Source of the DNA: Elusimicrobiota bacterium
Lineage (GTDB): Bacteria; Elusimicrobiota; Elusimicrobia; UBA1565; UBA9628
DNA: 35,425 nucleotides
Assembly: GCA_016234805.1 (NCBI GenBank)
Contig: JACRNU010000116.1
Coordinates: 1-35,425 of the forward strand
Direction of reading: 5' to 3'
This document shows positions 31,294-35,425 of the stretch, piece after piece. Position 1 is the first letter of the stretch. Every line of letters starts with the position of its first letter. Below the pieces are notes generated by a model, which ran no database searches, had not been told where the DNA came from, and saw only the letters and a program-made list of their open reading frames with translations. A program made the translations under genes and the position numbers.

Positions 31294-32361
31294 CTATTTC
31301 TTCTTCTTGGGCTTCGGCGGATACGCCAGCCATTTCTCCCACGCGGCGAAGTCCTTGCGTGAGTAGCTCTCTTTGGTCAGCAGGACCAGGAAGGCGAAAG
31401 CCGCGTCGTGGATCACGGGCTGGCGCATCTTAAGAAGCTCCACGATCCTGGGAGGGGGGTTCTTCTTCAGGGACTCCTCGTAGACCGGGTTGTCGGCCAA
31501 GCCGATGAGGACGCCCAGGGCCTTGCTGCGGTCCGTGGTGGACGGAAAGTCCAGGATCGGGAACAGCCTCGATGGCTCGATCGGGATGTCCTTGTGGTAC
31601 GTGGTGATGTCGGATAAGACCTGAAGGGCCGCGCCGCGCACCCCGGCATCCGGGTCCGAGACCGTCTTGAACGCGATCTCCACGACCTCGTTGCCATCGG
31701 ACAGATAGGAGAGGAGGTACATGGCCATGGCGCGCCTCTCCGGCACGGCGTCGGTGTTGAGGACTTCTCGGAGCTGCTCCTTGACCCCCGGCACCTCGCT
31801 GACGAATTTCTTCTCGAACTCCGAGAGCTCGGGCGTGGCCGAGCCGTAAGTGCAGTAGAAAGCCGGACAGGACGGCCTAGCGAGCCCGAGTTGGGCGCTG
31901 AACTGGAGGGACCGGCCCAACTCCTTGTACCGGCTCCAGGCGGCCAGAAGTCCCTGCGGGTCGGCGGGGGTTCCCGTAGGCGCTGCCTTGAACTTCACCC
32001 GGTCCTTCGCGTCGACCCCATCCACCAGGTCGAAGGTGATGTAGGCGGCGCGGCCCGCCGTGGTCCAGTAGTCCATGTAATAGAGGTTCGCGAAGGCGAG
32101 CTTCCCGTCCTCCTTCAACTCGACCTCGATCTTATCCTTCAGCGTCCGCGCCCGGCGAGAGAAGGAGGAGCGGCCGTCGGTGCGCAGAAGGACGTACTCG
32201 TGGAGCAGAGCCCCGTACTTCTGCCGGACATAGGGCTCGGTGACGACCTGGGAGCGGTAGATGTCGAAACCCTGGAGAGAGGCGGTGCTGAACACCCCGG
32301 CACGCGAGACGGCCGGCAGCGCGACGACGAAGAACAGGCCGGCAAGCGAGGCCTTTATCAC
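31294..32361 (-). CDS. Secreted alpha-helical (HEAT-like) protein
   Basis: 355 residues from GTG 32361: signal peptide (IKASLAGLFFVVALPAVSRA), an N-terminal region with mixed strands (DKIEVELKEDGKLAFANLYY), and a C-terminal half with helical-pair patterns such as RRAMAMYLLSYLSDGNEVVE and AGVRGAALQVLSDI, which look like HEAT repeats. The tail is Lys/Pro-rich (PPKPKKKK). Function unknown. GTG is preferred over the in-frame ATG at 32379 because that ATG lies upstream of the perfect TATAAT (32373-32368), which ends 6 nt before the GTG. Confidence 0.7.
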   Translation of the reverse strand: MIKASLAGLFFVVALPAVSRAGVFSTASLQGFDIYRSQVVTEPYVRQKYGALLHEYVLLRTDGRSSFSRRARTLKDKIEVELKEDGKLAFANLYYMDYWTTAGRAAYITFDLVDGVDAKDRVKFKAAPTGTPADPQGLLAAWSRYKELGRSLQFSAQLGLARPSCPAFYCTYGSATPELSEFEKKFVSEVPGVKEQLREVLNTDAVPERRAMAMYLLSYLSDGNEVVEIAFKTVSDPDAGVRGAALQVLSDITTYHKDIPIEPSRLFPILDFPSTTDRSKALGVLIGLADNPVYEESLKKNPPPRIVELLKMRQPVIHDAAFAFLVLLTKESYSRKDFAAWEKWLAYPPKPKKKK

Positions 32362-32367
32362 GCCCGC

Positions 32368-32373
32368 ATTATA
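32368..32373 (-). promoter_or_regulatory. -10 box (TATAAT), leaderless GTG start
   Basis: A perfect consensus -10 on the minus strand ends 6 nt before GTG 32361. The RNA would begin at the start codon of the HEAT-like gene. Confidence 0.55.
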
Positions 32374-32379
32374 ACACAA

Positions 32380-32407
32380 TTGCGACTACTGCTTGGTATG
32401 GTATGAT
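32380..32407 (+). promoter_or_regulatory. Promoter TTGCGA-N16-TATGAT, leaderless GTG start
   Basis: -35 at 32380-32385 and -10 at 32402-32407, 16 bp apart; the -10 ends 6 nt before GTG 32414. It is divergent from the HEAT-like gene promoter and shares the 52-bp gap between the two GTG codons. Confidence 0.55.
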
Positions 32408-32413
32408 GGACGC

Positions 32414-33496
32414 GTGGCGGCCTCCACCATCGTCGTTGACGTCGCGGTGAAGCCCTTCACCGCGAGGCTCAAGAGGCCTTTCATCACCTCTCTGGGCAGC
32501 AAGGACTCGAGCTGCAACGTGGGCATGACGGTCACGCTCCGAGGGGGCGGCCGCGGGTACGGAGAGGCCTCATCTTCCCTGGCCCTGGCGCACCTGACGC
32601 CCGCGAGCCTGGCCCGGACCATGACGCGTCTCGGCCGATCCTGCCTCGGCCGGGACGCCCAGGGGGTCCGGGGCATCGCGGCCCGGGCCTGGAAGGAGCA
32701 CGCCGAGAGCCCTCCGGCCGTGTCCGCGTTCGAAACCGCGCTGCTCGGGGCCCTGCTCGCGCAGGAGAGGCTGACCCTCGCCTCCTGGCTCGGCGGAGCG
32801 CTCGACCGCGTCACGACCGACGTGACCATCTCCGCCTGGGACCCGGGGACCGCGGCCGAAGCGGCCGCCGAGGCGGCCGAAGACGGATTCAGGACGCTCA
32901 AGATCAAGGTCGGCCCGGACCACCGGGAGAACCTCGCCAGGATGAGGTCGGCGCTGGCGCGGATGCCGGGGCGCGGCCGCCGCGTCATCCTCGACGGAAA
33001 CCAGGGGCTCACGACCCGGAGCAGCCTGGCCCTCATCGAGTCCTGCGTCAGGGAGGGCGCGGTCGTGGAGCTCCTCGAGCAGCCCTTGCCCAAGGACGAC
33101 GCCGCCGGCATGCGGGAACTGACCCGCTGCTCGCCGGTCCCGGTCGCGGCCGACGAGATGGTCATGTCTCCGGAGGACGCGGTCCGTATCGCGGACAGGA
33201 GGCTGGCCTCGGCCATCAACATCAAGCTGGCCAAGTCCGGCATCTTCAGGGCCCTCGAGATCGCGGCGGTGGCTCGGGCCGCGGGCCTGGGGCTCATGAT
33301 CGGCTGCATGGCCGAGTCCGGGGAGGGCCTGACCCCGAGCGTGGGCCTCGCCCTGGGCACGGGCTTCTTCCGTTGGGTGGACCTCGACAGCGACTATCTG
33401 CACCGCGACGCCCGGCCGCCGAAGCTGTGGAAGCGGGACGGCCCCCTGCTCAAGTCAGCGCGCGGTCGGGACACGGTCCGGGGCAAGTCCGCGTAA
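32414..33496 (+). CDS. Dipeptide epimerase (L-Ala-D/L-Glu type, enolase superfamily)
   Basis: 360 residues from GTG. It is expected to epimerise L-Ala-D-Glu from recycled murein, or a related dipeptide. The catalytic lysines are in TLKIKVG (Lys163, Lys165) and INIKLAKSGI (Lys271). The metal ligands are Asp194 (ILDGNQG), Glu222 (LLEQPL) and Asp247 (AADEMV). These spacings agree closely with the well-studied Ala-Glu epimerases. The N-terminal capping domain is present (FTARLKRPFITSLGS). Exact dipeptide preference cannot be read from this. The GTG start rests on the leaderless promoter; in-frame ATG 32393 lies upstream of the -10. Confidence 0.9.
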   Translation: MAASTIVVDVAVKPFTARLKRPFITSLGSKDSSCNVGMTVTLRGGGRGYGEASSSLALAHLTPASLARTMTRLGRSCLGRDAQGVRGIAARAWKEHAESPPAVSAFETALLGALLAQERLTLASWLGGALDRVTTDVTISAWDPGTAAEAAAEAAEDGFRTLKIKVGPDHRENLARMRSALARMPGRGRRVILDGNQGLTTRSSLALIESCVREGAVVELLEQPLPKDDAAGMRELTRCSPVPVAADEMVMSPEDAVRIADRRLASAINIKLAKSGIFRALEIAAVARAAGLGLMIGCMAESGEGLTPSVGLALGTGFFRWVDLDSDYLHRDARPPKLWKRDGPLLKSARGRDTVRGKSA

Positions 33497-33550
33497 GAGA
33501 AAGCTTCATTCCAAGGGAACCTTTTGGGGCCTCGCTCGTATATGGGATGA

Positions 33551-34970
33551 GTGTCCCATGCCCTTCCCAAGGCCCCAAAACGCCGCTATCGCGGCCGAGA
33601 CGCCAGGAACAGCCCATTCTACATGGCCGTTCAGGATCACCTGGAAGAGCACCTTATTCAGAAGCAGGAGCCCCGAACGAAGGAGCCGCAAGCCCGTTCC
33701 TTCCGCGGAATCAGCCTTTCGCAGATTCTTGGAATGCGGTATCCACAGGTTCGGAACCGTTCGCTACCGTTGTCCTGACTGCGGGGAAGACCTCTTCGTC
33801 CCTTTCTCCTGCAAGAGGAGAGGCCTCTGCCCATCCTGCGACTCCAAGAGAGCCGAGCTCACGGTCGCCCATTCCTCGGACAACCTTCTCCCAGATGTCC
33901 CCTACAGACAATGGGTCCTGGTCGTGCCCAAGGTCCTGCGCTGGCATCTCAACCAGAGGCCTGACCTGGTCAACGAGGTCACTCGGATCCTCGCCGACAC
34001 CTTGGAGAAGCACCTCAAGACCCAGGTCCCGGGTTCCATGCCCGGCCAGGAGCACTTCATCCAGCGCTTCGGCTCGGACCTGAACCTGCACATCCACATC
34101 CACGCTGTGGTCTCCGACGGCCTCTTCGAGGAATCCAGGAACATCCTCGGCCTCCCCGTTCTGAGCTTCCACCAGGCCCCTGTCCCGACCGATGAAGACA
34201 TCGCCGGACTCACAGAGAAGCTGCGAAGGCGGATCATCAAGCGTTTCGTGTCCCTCCATGCCCTGACCCAGGAGAAGGCAGACATGATGCTCTCCTGGGA
34301 TTGGTCAGGATTCTCCCTGCATGCCAAGACCAGCATCCAAGCTCAGGACAGGAAAGGCCTTGAGAACCTGCTGAGATATTGTGCAAGACCCGGCCTCAGG
34401 ACCAAGAGGCTGACCTATTCGAAGGGGAAGAACGAGGTCCAATACCGCACGGAGACCGTGCAGGGCAGGAACAAGCTCCTCAAGATGACCCCGCTCGAAT
34501 TCATGAGAAAGGTGGCGGTCCTCATTCCTCCTCCGAACAAGAACCTCGTCCACTATTATGGAGCCTTGGCCCCCAATTCACCCTTGAGAGAACTCACCGT
34601 CAAGGAAGCCAGGAAGGCAGCCGAGCGGGTGAGGGGAAACGCGAAGGCCCCGAATCAGGCTGTCGAGCGCTTGAAAGAAGAAGTGTCGGTCAGAGCCAGG
34701 TCTTGGGCCGCGCTCTTGAGCAGGATTTTCGAAATCGAGCCTCTTATTTGCTCGCAGTGCGGTGGGACCCTTGTCCCTGTCGCGGCCATCCTCGATGACC
34801 GCGAACTCGAACGAATCACGAAGCACCTCGGCCTTCCCTCCGACCTGCCCAAGACAGTGCCAGCCAAGTCCAGGCCTCCACCGCTGGAGGGGGACTCCTG
34901 CGACGAGGACTCGCAGGTCGATCCCCGAGCCGACTTATACGCGGGCATTGATAGCCTTCCCGCCGACTGA
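33551..34970 (+). pseudogene. IS91-family transposase, frameshifted near its N-terminus
   Basis: The main frame (from about 33690 to TGA 34968-34970) has the N-terminal zinc-binding motif YRCPDCGEDLFVPFSCKRRG and CPSC, a downstream RQWVLVVPKVLRWHL, the HUH nickase motif LHIHIHAVVSDGLFEE and the candidate catalytic Tyr in LLRYCARPG. A second zinc-like pair, CSQCGG, is near the C-terminus. The family N-terminus (SPFYMAVQDHLEEHLIQ) is encoded in another frame starting GTG 33551, so a net +1 slip between about 33665 and 33715 is needed to join the halves. The longest single frame (from ATG 33558) starts with an unrelated sequence. It is either a recently broken element or one using programmed frameshifting. 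Confidence 0.85.
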
Positions 34971-35167
34971 GCCCGGCGCAGCCGGGCTTCGCCCGGCCTG
35001 CTGACCCACCTCGAAAACCCCGCCTCTCCCGCCCCGATCAGACCGTTCCAAGTGCATCGGACTCATGATATCATAGGACATGGCCCGGCCGGCGGCGGTT
35101 TTTCTGGGGGCGGCACTTACGATAACGCCCATTGTGTTACATCCGGCCCCTTATGCCGCCTACGAAT
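34958..35167 (+). repeat. Dispersed repeat, copy 3: 3' end region of the IS91-like element
   Basis: It begins in the last codons of the transposase and matches 445-658 in order, with interruptions. A perfect hairpin AGCCCGGC-GCA-GCCGGGCT (34970-34988) starts at the stop codon. A TATCAT box, an ATG and a near-identical tail (35109-35167) follow. Rolling-circle IS91-type elements carry hairpin-bearing ends rather than terminal inverted repeats, so this region probably contains one functional terminus. The outer boundary would be about 35167, 41 bp before the flippase start. Confidence 0.75.
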
Positions 35168-35208
35168 CAATCTGCTACAATCCGCCGGTGAACGAGCAGG
35201 GGAAGTGA
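35080..35208 (+). CDS. 42-residue mini-ORF from the element end, overlapping flippase start
   Basis: ATG 35080 lies 5 nt after TATCAT (35069-35074). The peptide has a hydrophobic core (AVFLGAALTITPIVLH) and a PAPYAAY segment, homologous to the mini-ORF at 571. It runs out of the repeat into unique sequence and ends at TGA 35206-35208, which overlaps the flippase ATG as TGATG. Translation of it could feed ribosomes to the flippase. Its last six codons can also be read from GTG 35188, 6 nt after a TACAAT box. Whether the peptide itself matters is unknown. Confidence 0.3.
   Translation: MARPAAVFLGAALTITPIVLHPAPYAAYESICYNPPVNEQGK
35176..35181 (+). promoter_or_regulatory. -10 box (TACAAT) upstream of the flippase
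   Basis: TACAAT lies just outside the repeat, 6 nt before GTG 35188, which opens a six-codon frame ending in the TGATG overlap with the flippase ATG. AGGGGA (35198-35203) may also act as a Shine-Dalgarno for the flippase. This was probably the native promoter region before the element arrived. Confidence 0.35.
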
Positions 35209-35425
35209 TGCTCAAGGATTTCCGGAGCCTCTTCAAGGAGACCGCGGTCTACGGCCTCTCCACCGTGGCGGGACGGCTGCTCAACATCCTGCTCCTGCCC
35301 CTCTACACCCACTGCCTCGCCCCGGGCGACTACGGGATCGCGGCCACGATCTTCGCCTACATCGCGTTCATGAACGTCCTCTATTCCCACGGCATGGACA
35401 TGGCCTTCATGCGCCACGGCTTCCC
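35208..35425 (+). CDS. Polysaccharide flippase (Wzx/MATE-like), 5' part only
   Basis: The first 72 residues are present before the window ends. They read LFKETAVYGLSTVAGRLLNI followed by LLLPLYTHCLAPGDYGIAAT and an aromatic membrane helix. The 'TAVYGLS....R.L..LLLPLYT..L.P.DYG' pattern is the N-terminal hallmark of the oligosaccharide flippase family in the MOP superfamily, which moves lipid-linked sugar units across the inner membrane. ATG 35208 follows AGGGGA and overlaps the mini-ORF stop. The remaining 10-12 helices lie beyond the edge. Confidence 0.85.
   Translation, partial: MLKDFRSLFKETAVYGLSTVAGRLLNILLLPLYTHCLAPGDYGIAATIFAYIAFMNVLYSHGMDMAFMRHGF

Noticed and set aside
1..35425. CRISPR array, prophage genes or rRNA
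   Set aside because: No regularly spaced direct repeats with unique spacers, no phage structural or integrase genes, and no rRNA-like sequence were found.

Overview
The window is about 35 kb of high-G+C DNA (roughly two-thirds G+C by eye) from a diderm, Gram-negative-type bacterium. Outer-membrane biology is evident from a LolA-like carrier, a beta-barrel protein, several lipobox lipoproteins and a polysaccharide flippase. The gene mix (GH57/DUF3536 plus branching enzyme, YfhO, Sel1 and ankyrin lipoproteins, DUF5684, M42 peptidase, many short toxin-antitoxin pairs) would fit an Elusimicrobiota-like or other deep-branching diderm. That placement is inference; there is no rRNA or universal marker here to prove it.

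Layout. 1-2130 is a graveyard: a transposase tail, a scrap of D12 adenine methylase, a broken AlbA/RecG-like regulator (COG2865 type) and a truncated small gene, separated by copies of a dispersed repeat. 2126-9656 (minus) holds a Sel1-repeat secreted protein, then a compact operon of GH57/DUF3536 protein, glycogen branching enzyme GlgB and an ankyrin-PDZ-caspase lipoprotein. 9784-10867 (minus) has a small Ig-like hypothetical and a YdcF/SanA-type membrane protein. 10896-18216 (plus) is one tightly packed six-gene unit: LolA-like protein, FtsX/LolE-like permease, LolD-like ATPase, YfhO-like membrane protein, outer-membrane beta-barrel, LysM/FecR protein. It reads as a candidate trans-envelope export machine. 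18236-21299 (minus) is M42 peptidase, RluA pseudouridine synthase and an HELAH aminopeptidase lipoprotein. 21365-22841 has a DUF5684 membrane protein, an ankyrin lipoprotein and a small lipoprotein. 22930-24544 is a more A+T-rich toxin-antitoxin island (HicAB, DUF2442, VapBC), followed by tRNA-Arg(TCT) and a PII-like gene. 25090-29753 (minus) is a four-gene operon led by a heterodimeric ABC exporter. 29916-33496 has a trypsin-like protease, a small membrane protein, a secreted alpha-helical/HEAT-like protein and a dipeptide epimerase. 33551-34970 is a frameshifted IS91-family transposase whose 3' end is the same repeat seen at 445-658; a flippase gene begins at 35208.

Cross-cutting signals. 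(1) At many operon-leading genes a -10 box (TATAAT, TAGAAT, TATCAT, CATAAT) lies only 5-8 nt before the start codon with no Shine-Dalgarno, implying leaderless mRNAs as a routine mode; internal genes use ATGA overlaps or Shine-Dalgarno sites. (2) A ~62-bp double-hairpin element lies in frame inside two unrelated protein genes, like the palindromic protein-coding elements of Rickettsia. (3) The IS91-like element end occurs as a stand-alone ~210-bp unit carrying its own leaderless mini-ORF. These, with the export cluster and the caspase-bearing glucan operon, are the parts most worth following up.
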